A DNA stretch of 64,000 nucleotides from the NCBI RefSeq assembly GCF_002954325.1, contig NZ_MQVX01000001.1:2772768-2836767 (forward strand). The letters are read 5' to 3'. Positions 8,432 through 17,299 of this stretch are shown piece after piece. The notes beneath the pieces are model-generated. The model did no database searches and was not told the DNA's origin. It was given only the letters and a program-made list of their open reading frames with translations. Both the position numbers and the translations under genes were made by a program. The DNA is from Aureicoccus marinus. Lineage in GTDB: Bacteria > Bacteroidota > Bacteroidia > Flavobacteriales > Flavobacteriaceae. Within the stretch, counting starts at the first letter, position 1, and every line of letters begins with the position of its first letter.

Positions 8432-9718
8432 CTATTGCTTTTCTTTCATTTTTAAGCGGATTTCTTCCAGGGCCAATTGACCCAGGCTTCCCAGATGTTG
8501 GTGGTCGATACCGTTTTTGGGCTGGTAGCGACCTTCGGCGATGGATTGCCCCATCTGCTGGTAGGCTTCCCGAAAAGAAACGCCGTTCTTTACCAACTCA
8601 TTCAGGGTGTCCACACTGAAGATAAAGCGGTATTTTTCGGCCTTTAGAAGATCTTCTTTCACTTGAATCTGGGGCAGGGCATAGAGCAAAATATCCAGGC
8701 ATTCCCGGCTCTCTAACAGACCTTGGATTAAGGGTCCTTTGAGCAGCTGCAAATCCCGGTGGTATCCACTCGAGAGGTTTTGGGTAATGCTCCCAAGGAG
8801 GAGCGGAAGTTGTTGCAAACTATTGCCTTTGGCCCTCAGAAGTTCAAAGACATCCGGATTCTTTTTGTGGGGCATGATGCTACTACCCGTCGTTAGACTT
8901 TCCGGAAAAGAAATAAAGTCCAAATCCTGACTCAGGTACAGGCAGATGTCCTGACAGAGTTTGGCCCAGGTGCTGCCGAGTTGAGACAAGGCCGTTGCGG
9001 TGGATCGCTCGACACGGCCTCGACCCAGTTGGGCAGCCACCACGTTGTATTTGAGGGTGCTAAAGCCCAAAAGTTCCGTCGTTCGCATTCGATCGATAGG
9101 GAAACTACTGCCATAACCAGCGGCACTGCCCAAGGGATTCTGATCGGTAATGTCCAAAGCGGCATTGATCATAGTAGTGTCATCAATAAGCAATTCGGCG
9201 TAGGCCGAAAACCACAAGCCAAAGGAAGAAGGCATGGCCACTTGCATATGGGTGTAACCAGGCAAAAGGCTTTGGGCGTGTTGCTCAGACAGCTCCAGAA
9301 GACACTGAAATAACTGCAGCACTTTGGATTTAATTTCCAGGAGGCTCTCTTTTTGATAGAGCTGCAGGGCAACCAGCACCTGGTCATTTCGCGAGCGTGC
9401 GGTATGAATCTTTTTACCGGTCTCGCCCAGTCGCTCGGTCAATTCGAATTCGATTTTTGAATGCATGTCTTCAAAGGATTCTTCAATAACCAGCGTGCCT
9501 TCTTCGTATTCCGCCAGTAATTGATCCAAGCCTTTTTGAAGGAGCTGCGATTCTTCCCCAGAGATCAACCTCACTTCTCCCAACATTTGGGCATGAGCCT
9601 TGGAAGCCTGAATGTCGTAAGGAAAGAGGTACATGTCCCAGTAGCGGTCCTGGCCTACCGTAAATCGTTCAATTTTTTGGTCAATGCTTTGCAGGGCTTG
9701 TTTGTTCCAAAGTTTCAT
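8432..9718 (-). CDS. argH: Argininosuccinate lyase
   Basis: The last step of arginine synthesis: argininosuccinate to arginine and fumarate, in the cytoplasm. The 428 residues are slightly short of the usual 455-470, but the fumarase-superfamily signature GSSIMPHKKNPD is intact, as are HSKIEFELTERLGETGKKIHTARSRND split motifs (HTARSRNDQV) and TAEKY-like LLKAEKYRF. The last gene of the operon. Its start overlaps the argE stop by four bases. Confidence 0.95.
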   Translation of the reverse strand: MKLWNKQALQSIDQKIERFTVGQDRYWDMYLFPYDIQASKAHAQMLGEVRLISGEESQLLQKGLDQLLAEYEEGTLVIEESFEDMHSKIEFELTERLGETGKKIHTARSRNDQVLVALQLYQKESLLEIKSKVLQLFQCLLELSEQHAQSLLPGYTHMQVAMPSSFGLWFSAYAELLIDDTTMINAALDITDQNPLGSAAGYGSSFPIDRMRTTELLGFSTLKYNVVAAQLGRGRVERSTATALSQLGSTWAKLCQDICLYLSQDLDFISFPESLTTGSSIMPHKKNPDVFELLRAKGNSLQQLPLLLGSITQNLSSGYHRDLQLLKGPLIQGLLESRECLDILLYALPQIQVKEDLLKAEKYRFIFSVDTLNELVKNGVSFREAYQQMGQSIAEGRYQPKNGIDHQHLGSLGQLALEEIRLKMKEKQ

Positions 9719-10779
9719 GGGGTTGTATTTATACGGTTAAAAAATTGGGTGAGTAGGTCGGTATAAGCCTGAATACCGGCATGGAATTCAGAAACGTGAA
9801 TGAATTCATCGGCCGAATGAGATCGGGTACTGTCACCAGGGCCAAATTTGAGGGACGGACAGCTCAAGGCAGCCTGATCCGAAAGGGTAGGCGAACCATA
9901 CGACCCCAAGCCTAACTCCTTTCCACTAATAATTAGAGGATGATCGATAGGGATCGAAGAACTCTCCAGTCTGAGGGAACGGGCCTTCAGGCTAAAGGGT
10001 GCATTGTTCTGCATCCACTGGTCGACCTCGCTATTGCGGTAACAGTCATTTACCCGTACGTCGATGACAAGTTGCACCTGAGCAGGGATCACATTGTGCT
10101 GTTTCCCGGCTTGGATTTGGGTGGCGGTAACTTTGACTGGGCCCAACTGCTCCGAAACCAGGGGCAGTTCGCATGTTTTAAGCCATTCGAGAACCTCAAT
10201 GGTGTTGTACAGGGCATTGTCTGTGTTGGGATGGGCGGCATGTGAGGGTGTTCCAGTAACGACCGCATCATAGACGATCAGTCCCTTTTCAGCTACCGCC
10301 ATGTCCAGTAGAGTGGGCTCGCCAATGATGGCTACATCCAGTGGGGGAAGCAGAGGAAGAAGTCCTCGAATCCCTTGCTCTCCGGCGTTTTCTTCTTCTG
10401 CCACAGCGGCCAGTACCAAGTTGTAAGGCAGGTTTTTCATTTTATAGAAGTGAACAAAGGTGGCCAAGAGAGCCACCAAACAACCCCCGGCATCATTACT
10501 GCCCAAGCCGTACAGGCGATCCTCCTCAATGCTGGCTGCAAAGGGATCACGGGTGTACGCCTTATTGGGTTTGACTGTATCGTGGTGGGAACACAGTAAA
10601 AGATGAGGTTTGCTCTCGTCGTAATCTTCGTTAAAGGCGTAGACGTTGTTGCGGTGCCGCTGCGTCTTCACTCCCTGCTCTTGCAACCATCCTTCAATAA
10701 GGGCTGCGGTGGCCTGCTCTTCTTTAGAAAAAGAAGGCGTTTCAATGAGCTGACACAGAAGTTCAAGTGGACTTTTCAT
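9715..10779 (-). CDS. argE: M20-family deacylase, ArgE role (N-acyl-ornithine/citrulline deacylase)
   Basis: A zinc-dependent M20 peptidase-family deacylase of 354 residues. Metal ligands seen: His in LLCSHHDTVKP, Asp in GLGSNDAGGCLVALL, the catalytic/ligand Glu pair in AVAEEENAGEQG, and IIGEPT; the last His ligand is in DSTRSHSADEFIHVSEF. In an operon with an argF' transcarbamylase, it should remove the acyl group from N-acylcitrulline, giving citrulline for argG. Whether the group is acetyl or succinyl is inferred from argF'. It lies seven bases after argB. Confidence 0.85.
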   Translation of the reverse strand: MKSPLELLCQLIETPSFSKEEQATAALIEGWLQEQGVKTQRHRNNVYAFNEDYDESKPHLLLCSHHDTVKPNKAYTRDPFAASIEEDRLYGLGSNDAGGCLVALLATFVHFYKMKNLPYNLVLAAVAEEENAGEQGIRGLLPLLPPLDVAIIGEPTLLDMAVAEKGLIVYDAVVTGTPSHAAHPNTDNALYNTIEVLEWLKTCELPLVSEQLGPVKVTATQIQAGKQHNVIPAQVQLVIDVRVNDCYRNSEVDQWMQNNAPFSLKARSLRLESSSIPIDHPLIISGKELGLGSYGSPTLSDQAALSCPSLKFGPGDSTRSHSADEFIHVSEFHAGIQAYTDLLTQFFNRINTTP

Positions 10780-10786
10780 AAGAAGA

Positions 10787-11584
10787 TTATTCAGGTATAC
10801 TTTTGGTTCGTAATCGGGTCCCTTTTATGGGCCCGTTTTGGAGCATTTGTTGGTTGCCAATCCAGACCTCTTCCACACCCTGCTGGCAGGCCTTAAAACC
10901 CGTATATAATTTGGGTTTCATCCCGGCATGAACGATTTTTTGCTGCAGTAGTTGATCCAATTCGGCTTCCCAAAGTTCGGGAAAGAGGGAATCGGGTTCA
11001 GAAAGTTTAGCTAAAACCCCAGCATGCTCAAAGCAGTACAACAACCGAACAGAGAAGTGTTTTTGCAGGGATCCGGCCACTTCGCTGGCAATGGTGTCGG
11101 CATTGGTGTTGAGGAGATTCCCTTCCCCATTATGCGTGAGAGCGCAAAGTACCGGGCTATAACCCCCTTGCAGGAGTACTTGTAAGAGAGTGGCGTTTAC
11201 TCCTATGATATCGCCAACCCAACCGTAGTCGATATCCCCAACGGGGCGTTTGACCGCCTGAATGAGGTTTCCATCCGCACCACTCAGACCGATCGCCTGG
11301 CACTTCAAGCTCTGGAGTTCGGCCACCACCTGTTTATTGACTGCCCCTGCATAGACCATGACGGCTACCTTCAATTGAAAGTCATCGGTTATTCTTCTGC
11401 CTTCGATCAATTGGGCAGGATGACCGAGTTCCTCCGAGAGCCGGGAGGCCTCTCGCCCCCCTCCGTGGACCAGGACCTTAGGGCCATACAGTGCGGCAAA
11501 TTTTTGCAGGAGTTCTTTGCGGCTGTCTTCTTTTTCTAAGACCGCCCCACCCACCTTAACGACTGTTAGAACGGGTTTTTTCAT
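10787..11584 (-). CDS. argB: N-acylglutamate kinase
   Basis: An amino-acid-kinase-fold enzyme that phosphorylates N-acetyl- or N-succinylglutamate, 265 residues, normal length. Seen: the N-terminal VVKVGGAVL loop, KVLVHGGGREASRLSEELG, the substrate segment GRRITD and the C-terminal ADTIASEVAGSL nucleotide region. The stop-start overlap with argF' (11581-11584) indicates translational coupling. The substrate acyl group is probably succinyl if the argF' reading is right. Confidence 0.9.
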   Translation of the reverse strand: MKKPVLTVVKVGGAVLEKEDSRKELLQKFAALYGPKVLVHGGGREASRLSEELGHPAQLIEGRRITDDFQLKVAVMVYAGAVNKQVVAELQSLKCQAIGLSGADGNLIQAVKRPVGDIDYGWVGDIIGVNATLLQVLLQGGYSPVLCALTHNGEGNLLNTNADTIASEVAGSLQKHFSVRLLYCFEHAGVLAKLSEPDSLFPELWEAELDQLLQQKIVHAGMKPKLYTGFKACQQGVEEVWIGNQQMLQNGPIKGTRLRTKSIPE

Positions 11585-12525
11585 AACTCCTTTGATTTAA
11601 GTAGCTCTTGAAGTACCCATTGGGCGGAATAGGTTCGGTTATTGGCTTGTTCGATTACCAGGGATTTACTGGAATCCAATACCGCATCTTGAACCACCAC
11701 ATTACGCCTTACCGGTAAGCAGTGCATAAAATAGGCTTCCTTGAGTTTTTCCAGGCTGATGGTCCAGGACTCTTCAATCGGTAAGTGCTGGCCGTACTGC
11801 TCCGTGGAACACCAACTTTTGGCGTAAACCACATCGGATTCTGCCAAACAAGCCGCTTGATCAGACCGCACTTCAATACCCTCCGTCAAGGCTGCATTCA
11901 ATTCATAACCGGGGGGATGACACACCTGTATATCGGCTCCCAGGGTCTTCATCATGCGCAAAAAGGAAGTGGGTACGGCTTGGGGTAAAGGCCTTGGGTG
12001 AGGAGCCCAGCTTAAGGTGATTTTGGGTTTGGTGGATCCAAAAGTTTCCTGCAAAGTCATGGCATCGGCCAGGGCCTGTAAGGGGTGAGCAAATGCGCTT
12101 TCGAGATTGATAAGGGGTTTGTCCGAAAGAGCCTTAAAAGCTTCCAGTACCGGTTCCCTTAGGTCCTCTTCCAAGGACTGCAATTCACCAAAGGAGCGCA
12201 GACCAATCAGATCACCGTACTGGCACAACACAGGCACCGCTTCTCGAATGTGTTCAGCTTTTCCCTGATCCATAATGGTGCCGTCTGTAAACTCGAGCTG
12301 CCAACTATCGGCACCGACATTGAGGCTCAACACATCTAATCCGAGATTTTGAGCCGCTTTGGCTGTGCTGAGACGGGTTCTCAGACTGTTGTTAAAAAAT
12401 AGAAGAATGAGGGTCTTGCCCTTACCCAGTCCACTGTTTTGAAGTGGATTGGTTTTCAGTTGCAGAGCTTGTTCAATAGCCGAATGAGGCTGCTTCAAAT
12501 CGTCAATGCTTAAATAGTGTTTCAT
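11581..12525 (-). CDS. argF': N-succinylornithine carbamoyltransferase (argF' type)
   Basis: A transcarbamylase using an N-acylated ornithine, 314 residues. The carbamoyl-phosphate loop is FFNNSLRTRLSTA (S47-R51). The C-terminal signature YFMHCLPVRRNVVVQD and the central TWAPHPRPLP-like LSWAPHPRPLPQAVPTSF match the Bacteroidota argF' group. Trp75 and the segment GKAEHI place Ala at residue 90, where, from memory of published work, succinylornithine enzymes have a small residue or Pro and acetylornithine enzymes have Glu. I therefore favour N-succinylornithine. It overlaps argD and argB by four bases each. Confidence 0.85.
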   Translation of the reverse strand: MKHYLSIDDLKQPHSAIEQALQLKTNPLQNSGLGKGKTLILLFFNNSLRTRLSTAKAAQNLGLDVLSLNVGADSWQLEFTDGTIMDQGKAEHIREAVPVLCQYGDLIGLRSFGELQSLEEDLREPVLEAFKALSDKPLINLESAFAHPLQALADAMTLQETFGSTKPKITLSWAPHPRPLPQAVPTSFLRMMKTLGADIQVCHPPGYELNAALTEGIEVRSDQAACLAESDVVYAKSWCSTEQYGQHLPIEESWTISLEKLKEAYFMHCLPVRRNVVVQDAVLDSSKSLVIEQANNRTYSAQWVLQELLKSKEL

Positions 12526-13640
12526 TTGCTGAGGTGATTGATGGCGTTAAAAAGGGGTTCCCAGTCCGTCTTGTTCAAGGTGTAAGGCGGAAGGATGCGC
12601 AAGAGGTTGGGATTTTTAGATCCACCAGTTAAGATCCCGGCTTCCAGAAGTTTTTTTCGCATCTCGCCTACCGGATGATCGAATTCCAACCCGAGCATAA
12701 GTCCTCGGCCTTTGACCCGAATTCCGGCTTTTTCTGCATGGCTTTTAAAAGCGTTCTCCAGTTCTGGAATAGCGGAGAGCGGATCTTCGGACTCCAGAAC
12801 TTCCAGTACCGCGAGTACTGCGGCACAGGCCAGGTGATTACCTCCAAAGGTGGTTCCCAGTTCTCCGGCAATGGCTTTGTGTTGTGGATGCACTAGAATT
12901 CCTCCAACCGGAAATCCATTCCCCATGCCCTTGGCCATGCTGATGACGTCGGGTGTAACGGCGTGCTTTTGAAAAGCAAAGAAGTCGCCGCTGCGTCCAA
13001 AGCCGGATTGCACTTCGTCAGTTATCAGCCAGGTACCCGACTTTTGGGCCGCTTTTTCTATGGCTTGTATAAAGGCCGTTGTGGGCTCTTCCAGACCCCC
13101 GACCCCTTGTATGCATTCCAGGATCACTGCACAGTATTGCTCAGATTCCAGGGCCTTCACGACAATTTCTGTGGCGTTGAAAGGTAAAAAATCAACCTGG
13201 TGTTGGGCGTTTAGAGGCGCCAATGCTTTAGGCATATCCGTGGCAGCAACCGCTGCTGAAGTTCGTCCATGAAAGCTGTTGGTAAAGGCCAATACTTTAG
13301 CCCTTCCTGTTCTAAAAGAAGCCAGTTTTAGGGCGTTTTCATTGGCTTCTGCTCCGGAATTACACAAAAACAGTTGGTAGTCGGGAAGGCCGGAAATTCG
13401 ACCGAGCAGGGCCGCCAGTTCTTGTTGCAGTGGATTCTGCACGGCGTTGCTGTAAAAAGGCAAAGCATCAATCTGCTCCTTTAGGCGCTTTTGAAAATGG
13501 GGATGACCGTGACCGATCGAAATAACCGCATGACCTCCATAGAAGTCCAGGTATTGTTTTCCATCGGCGTCTTCCACCTGATGCCCTTTGGCTTGAACAG
13601 GAGTGACGGAATAACGGGAGTATACATCAAATAGTGGCAT
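12522..13640 (-). CDS. argD: N-acylornithine aminotransferase
   Basis: A PLP-dependent class-III aminotransferase of 372 residues, interconverting N-acylglutamate semialdehyde and N-acylornithine. Seen: YLDFYGGHAVISIGHGHP near the N-terminus, CNSGAEANENALKLA (PLP phosphate), the FHGRTSAAVAATD motif, LITDEVQSGFGRSG and the Schiff-base Lys in ISMAKGMGNGFPVGG. Position between proC and argF' fits the arginine route. The class can also act in lysine synthesis. Confidence 0.93.
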   Translation of the reverse strand: MPLFDVYSRYSVTPVQAKGHQVEDADGKQYLDFYGGHAVISIGHGHPHFQKRLKEQIDALPFYSNAVQNPLQQELAALLGRISGLPDYQLFLCNSGAEANENALKLASFRTGRAKVLAFTNSFHGRTSAAVAATDMPKALAPLNAQHQVDFLPFNATEIVVKALESEQYCAVILECIQGVGGLEEPTTAFIQAIEKAAQKSGTWLITDEVQSGFGRSGDFFAFQKHAVTPDVISMAKGMGNGFPVGGILVHPQHKAIAGELGTTFGGNHLACAAVLAVLEVLESEDPLSAIPELENAFKSHAEKAGIRVKGRGLMLGLEFDHPVGEMRKKLLEAGILTGGSKNPNLLRILPPYTLNKTDWEPLFNAINHLSK

Positions 13641-13642
13641 GC

Positions 13643-14440
13643 TTATTCTGGGGATTTGATTTCACTGATTTTAGAAAAGGAGGCGATAATTCCCTGGATG
13701 AGAGAGGAACTCAGACCCTGGTGTTCCATTTCGTTAAGGCCTTGGATGGTGCATCCCTGAGGAGTGGTCACCCGGTCGATTTCTTCTTCCGGATGGGCTC
13801 CACCTTCAATCAGAAGTGCCGCCGCTCCCTGGCAGGTGTGCATGGCCAGCAGTTGGGCCTCTTTGGCATCAAACCCAAGCTGAATGGCACCTTGGGTGGT
13901 TGCTCGAATTAATCGCATCCAAAAGGCTATACCGCTTGCGCAAATAACCGTTGCTGCTTGCATATGTTCTTCGTGTATTTTTAGGCTGTGACCAAGTTTT
14001 TGGAAGATCGCTTCGGCAATTTCAATCCGCTTTTCACCGGCAGTATTGGAACAAAGACAGGTCATGGATTGCCCTACGGATATGGCGGTATTTGGCATCG
14101 CTCTGATCAAGAAGTGCTCTTGTCCAAGGATGGCTTCCATCTGGGCAATGGTGTATCCCGTTACGGTGCTGATCAAAACGTGTTTGTCGGTTAAAAGCGG
14201 CCTGATTTCGGCCAGAATTGCCGAGAGCTGTGGCGGTTGCACACAGAGTAAGATAATATCGGATTGCTGCACAGCCTCTGTATTGCTGCTACTCAATACG
14301 AGTCCACGGTAATCCTTGTAGCTCGCTAGGGATTTTAGGTCGCGACGAGTAAGGACCAATTGGGTGTAGGATCCACTTTGAATAAGCCCATTGGCGATGG
14401 CCTGGCCCAAGTTTCCGGTTCCGAGTATGGCGATTTTCAT
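13643..14440 (-). CDS. proC: Pyrroline-5-carboxylate reductase
   Basis: It reduces 1-pyrroline-5-carboxylate to proline with NAD(P)H. 265 residues; the N-terminal Rossmann motif is ILGTGNLGQAIANGL. The C-terminal family motif region GAAALLIEGGAHPEEEIDRVTTPQGCTI contains the conserved V-T-(S/T)-P-x-G-x-T core. Being embedded in the arginine operon links proline and arginine synthesis; this arrangement is usual in Flavobacteriaceae. It lies two bases before argD. Confidence 0.93.
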   Translation of the reverse strand: MKIAILGTGNLGQAIANGLIQSGSYTQLVLTRRDLKSLASYKDYRGLVLSSSNTEAVQQSDIILLCVQPPQLSAILAEIRPLLTDKHVLISTVTGYTIAQMEAILGQEHFLIRAMPNTAISVGQSMTCLCSNTAGEKRIEIAEAIFQKLGHSLKIHEEHMQAATVICASGIAFWMRLIRATTQGAIQLGFDAKEAQLLAMHTCQGAAALLIEGGAHPEEEIDRVTTPQGCTIQGLNEMEHQGLSSSLIQGIIASFSKISEIKSPE

Positions 14441-14452
14441 GAGTTCGTTTTT

Positions 14453-15427
14453 TTAGAATGCGGATGCTTTTAGATCCAATCCTGATGTTTCGGCCATGCC
14501 GAACATCAGGTTCATGTTCTGTACAGCCTGTCCACTTGCTCCCTTGAGCAGGTTGTCGATCACAGAGGTGATCAAAAGGTAGTCCCCGTGCTTGTGCAGA
14601 TGCAGTTGGCAGTTGTTGGTGTTCACCACGGACTTTAGATTGATAGGACGCTGAGCAATATGGGTGAATGGGGCCGAGTGGTAGTACGCCTTATACAAAT
14701 CCATTGCATCCTCTAAAACCAATGAGGTACGGGTGTAGACCGTCGCATGTATGCCCCTCGAAAAATTCCCTCGATGCGGCAGGAAGAGCAAGTCTCCAAT
14801 CCCCGAGTTAGCCTGGGCCTTTTGCAAGGTTTCGCTGACCTCTCCCAGGTGCTGGTGGGTAAAAGCCTTGTAGGTCGAAAAGTTGTTGTCTCTCCAACTG
14901 AAGTGTGTGGTTTCGGATGGACTTTTACCGGCCCCAGTACTCCCGGTGGTGGCGTTGAGGTGGACGGATTCTGTCAATTCGCCGGCTTTGGCCAAAGGGA
15001 GTAAAGCCAACTGAAGGGCCGTGGCAAAACAGCCTGGATTGGCTACATAATGTGCATTAGCGATTTTGGAAGCCTGGTATTCCGGCAATCCATAGACAAA
15101 ATGGTCCTTTTGAAATGATGCGTCTTTCACTAGTCGAAATTCATTGCTGAGGTCAATGACTTTAGCCCCTGTCAGCGCATGCTTTTGGAGGAATTCTCTA
15201 GAGTGACCGTGACCCAGGCACAAAAAGACGACCTCCGCCTCTTGAACATTTTGGGTAGTACTCAAGCTCGTTCTCCCAAGCAGATCCGGATGCAGCTCAT
15301 GCAAGGGAGTACCCGCTTGGCTGTGGCTGTAGACAAAGGCAATTTCGGCCTCTGGATGTCCTAGTAATAATCTGATGAGTTCCCCGGCCGTGTAACCGGA
15401 GCCTCCTACAATTCCAACGCGTATCAT
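14453..15427 (-). CDS. argC: N-acylglutamyl-phosphate reductase
   Basis: NADPH-dependent reduction of N-acylglutamyl phosphate to the semialdehyde. 324 residues. Seen: the N-terminal GIVGGSGYTAGELIRLLLGHP and the active-site Cys in ANPGCFATALQLALLPL. The LPHRGNFSRGIHATVY substrate segment is typical. Its start overlaps the argG stop by four bases, and it lies 12 bases before proC. Confidence 0.95.
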   Translation of the reverse strand: MIRVGIVGGSGYTAGELIRLLLGHPEAEIAFVYSHSQAGTPLHELHPDLLGRTSLSTTQNVQEAEVVFLCLGHGHSREFLQKHALTGAKVIDLSNEFRLVKDASFQKDHFVYGLPEYQASKIANAHYVANPGCFATALQLALLPLAKAGELTESVHLNATTGSTGAGKSPSETTHFSWRDNNFSTYKAFTHQHLGEVSETLQKAQANSGIGDLLFLPHRGNFSRGIHATVYTRTSLVLEDAMDLYKAYYHSAPFTHIAQRPINLKSVVNTNNCQLHLHKHGDYLLITSVIDNLLKGASGQAVQNMNLMFGMAETSGLDLKASAF

Positions 15428-16602
15428 AGGCTGTTTTGGTGTTGGTGAATTTTTCCGGCATTGGCCAGAATCTTGATAAATCCTTTCGCATCTTCTGCGC
15501 TCCAGGCCAGGTTCTTTTCGCCGTATTGGCCAAAGCTGGACTGCATGAGGTCATGCTCAGAAGACACTCCTAATAGCTCAAAGCGATAGGGGTGTAAGCT
15601 CAGGAATACTTTTCCGCTAACCGACTCTTGGCTGCTTTCTAGCAAGGCTTCAATATCGCGCATGACCGGGTCGAGGTATTGCCCTTCATGCAGCAACATG
15701 CCATAGACTTGGGCCATCTGTTGTTTGTGAAACTGTTGCCATTTGCTTTGAACATGTTTTTCGAGCAGTTCGTGGGCTTTGATAATAATCAGGGGGGCAG
15801 CGGCTTCAAAACCAACACGGCCTTTGATACCGATGATGGTATCTCCGACATGGATGTCTCGCCCGATTGCATAGGCTGATGCCAGTTCATTGAGTTTTTC
15901 GATCAGAGCCACAGACTCGCCTTGTTCTCCATTGAGGGAAGTGAGTTCCCCTTGGCTAAAACCCAATTCGATCTGCAGGCTTTCGGTCTTCTGAAGTGGG
16001 CTCGGATAGGCCGTCTCCGGTAAAGCTTTGTGAGAGGTGAGGGTCTCGGCTCCACCGACAGAGGTCCCCCAGAGGCCCTGGTTAATGGAGTATTTGGATT
16101 TGCTCCAATCGAAGTCGTAACCGGCCTGTTGTAAGGTGGCGATTTCTTCTTCTCTGCTCAGGCTTTGATCCCGGATCGGCGTTATGATTTCCAGTTCCGG
16201 GGCCAGGGTCTGAAAAATAAGATCAAAGCGAACCTGGTCGTTCCCGGCTCCTGTACTTCCATGGGCTATGGCATCTGCTCCGATGAGTTGGGCCTGTTCC
16301 ACCAGAAGAAGGGCCTGCACAATCCGTTCTGCACTTACCGAAAGGGGGTAAGTGTTGTTTCTCAAGACATTTCCAAACACCAAAAAGCGGATCACTTTTT
16401 CATAAAAATAGTCTTTGGCCTCCAAGGCCTTAAAACTACTCACCCCAAGGGCGAGAGCCTTTTTTTCCATGTCTTTGAGATCTTGTGGTTTAAAGCCACC
16501 GGTATTGACACTCACCGCATGAACTTCATGTTCTTGACTCAGGGTGAGAGCGCAGTAGGAGGTGTCTAGTCCTCCACTATAAGCCAGAATTATCTTTTTC
16601 AT
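15424..16602 (-). CDS. argG: Argininosuccinate synthase
   Basis: ATP-dependent condensation of citrulline and aspartate. 392 residues. Seen: the PP-loop LAYSGGLDTSYCALTL at the N-terminus, AHGSTGAGNDQVRFD and the TPIRDQSLSREEE segment. It overlaps the end of the preceding GNAT gene by 26 bases, so translation of the two is probably coupled. It is the first unambiguous pathway gene of the operon. Confidence 0.95.
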   Translation of the reverse strand: MKKIILAYSGGLDTSYCALTLSQEHEVHAVSVNTGGFKPQDLKDMEKKALALGVSSFKALEAKDYFYEKVIRFLVFGNVLRNNTYPLSVSAERIVQALLLVEQAQLIGADAIAHGSTGAGNDQVRFDLIFQTLAPELEIITPIRDQSLSREEEIATLQQAGYDFDWSKSKYSINQGLWGTSVGGAETLTSHKALPETAYPSPLQKTESLQIELGFSQGELTSLNGEQGESVALIEKLNELASAYAIGRDIHVGDTIIGIKGRVGFEAAAPLIIIKAHELLEKHVQSKWQQFHKQQMAQVYGMLLHEGQYLDPVMRDIEALLESSQESVSGKVFLSLHPYRFELLGVSSEHDLMQSSFGQYGEKNLAWSAEDAKGFIKILANAGKIHQHQNSL

Positions 16603-17218
16603 CTTGGGCTGTATTTTTTTTCAGAAAGAGTTTCTTTTTGATTTCGATTAGGCGCTTAAAGGTCTTGTCTTTTGTTTTTTGGGAATGTTGAGTTTTCTCC
16701 TTGGGGTCGTAAAGCATGCCTGTACAGAGGCACATTTTCTTTTCCGTCCTGACCAGTACATCGTAGTTCCGACAGGTTTGACATCCTTTCCAGAATTCCG
16801 GGTCTTCGGTGAGTTCCGAGAAGGTGACCGGACGGTATCCGAGGGAGGAGTTGAGTTTCATCACGGCAAGGCCGGTGGTGATTCCAAATATTTTGGCCTC
16901 TGGGTAGCGTTCTCTTGAAAGATCGAAAACAGCTGATTTGAGTTGTCGGGCCAAACCCTGCCCGCGGTAGGCTGGTTGCACCAGCAAGCCCGAATTGGCC
17001 ACATAATCCTTGTCGCCCCAGACTTCGATATAGCAGAAGCCGGCAAATTGGCCACGGTCTAAGGCAATGACCGCATCGCCTTTTTCCATTCGGGAGCGAA
17101 TGTAGGCAGCACTTCGTTGAGCGATTCCTGTTCCCCTGACTTTGGCTGAGAGGGAGTAGGATTCGCTGATTTCTTCTGCAAAAACGGTATGAGCAGGACC
17201 AGCAATTAGAATATCCAC
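16577..17218 (-). CDS. GNAT-family acyltransferase heading the arg operon (candidate glutamate N-acyltransferase)
   Basis: A 213-residue protein with a GNAT acyl-CoA fold: YVANSGLLVQPAYRGQGLARQLKSA gives the V-x-x-x-(R/Q)-x-x-G-x-G/A CoA pyrophosphate loop (PAYRGQGLA). After the fold it has four cysteines in the pattern CQTCRNYD...MCLCTG, which could bind a metal, then a Lys-rich tail. No other gene in the operon could make N-acylglutamate, so this is the best candidate for the first enzyme of the pathway (ArgA role, perhaps using succinyl-CoA). That is inference from position. It is the first gene downstream of the Arg-rich leader ORF. Confidence 0.7.
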   Translation of the reverse strand: MDILIAGPAHTVFAEEISESYSLSAKVRGTGIAQRSAAYIRSRMEKGDAVIALDRGQFAGFCYIEVWGDKDYVANSGLLVQPAYRGQGLARQLKSAVFDLSRERYPEAKIFGITTGLAVMKLNSSLGYRPVTFSELTEDPEFWKGCQTCRNYDVLVRTEKKMCLCTGMLYDPKEKTQHSQKTKDKTFKRLIEIKKKLFLKKNTAQDEKDNSGL

Positions 17219-17259
17219 GCTTAAATTTTTAGGTAACTGAAATAAGGAGAAATGGAAAG

Positions 17260-17281
17260 GGAGACGGACACACCTGTCTCC
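17260..17281 (-). promoter_or_regulatory. Hairpin in the arg operon leader
   Basis: On the minus-strand RNA, GGAGAC (17281-17276) can pair with GTCTCC (17265-17260), with GG/CC extending the pairing inward. It lies between the stop of the Arg-rich leader ORF and the GNAT gene. It has no U-tract behind it, so it is not a classical terminator. It could be one state of a switching structure. Separately, AAUAGCG just after the leader start (17374-17368) is complementary to CGCUAUU after the leader stop (17290-17284). Confidence 0.4.
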
Positions 17282-17299
17282 AGAAATAGCGATGCACCC

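Noticed and set aside
17260-17281. The arg leader hairpin as an intrinsic terminator
   Set aside because: No U-run follows the stem on the minus strand, so it is kept only as a structural feature.
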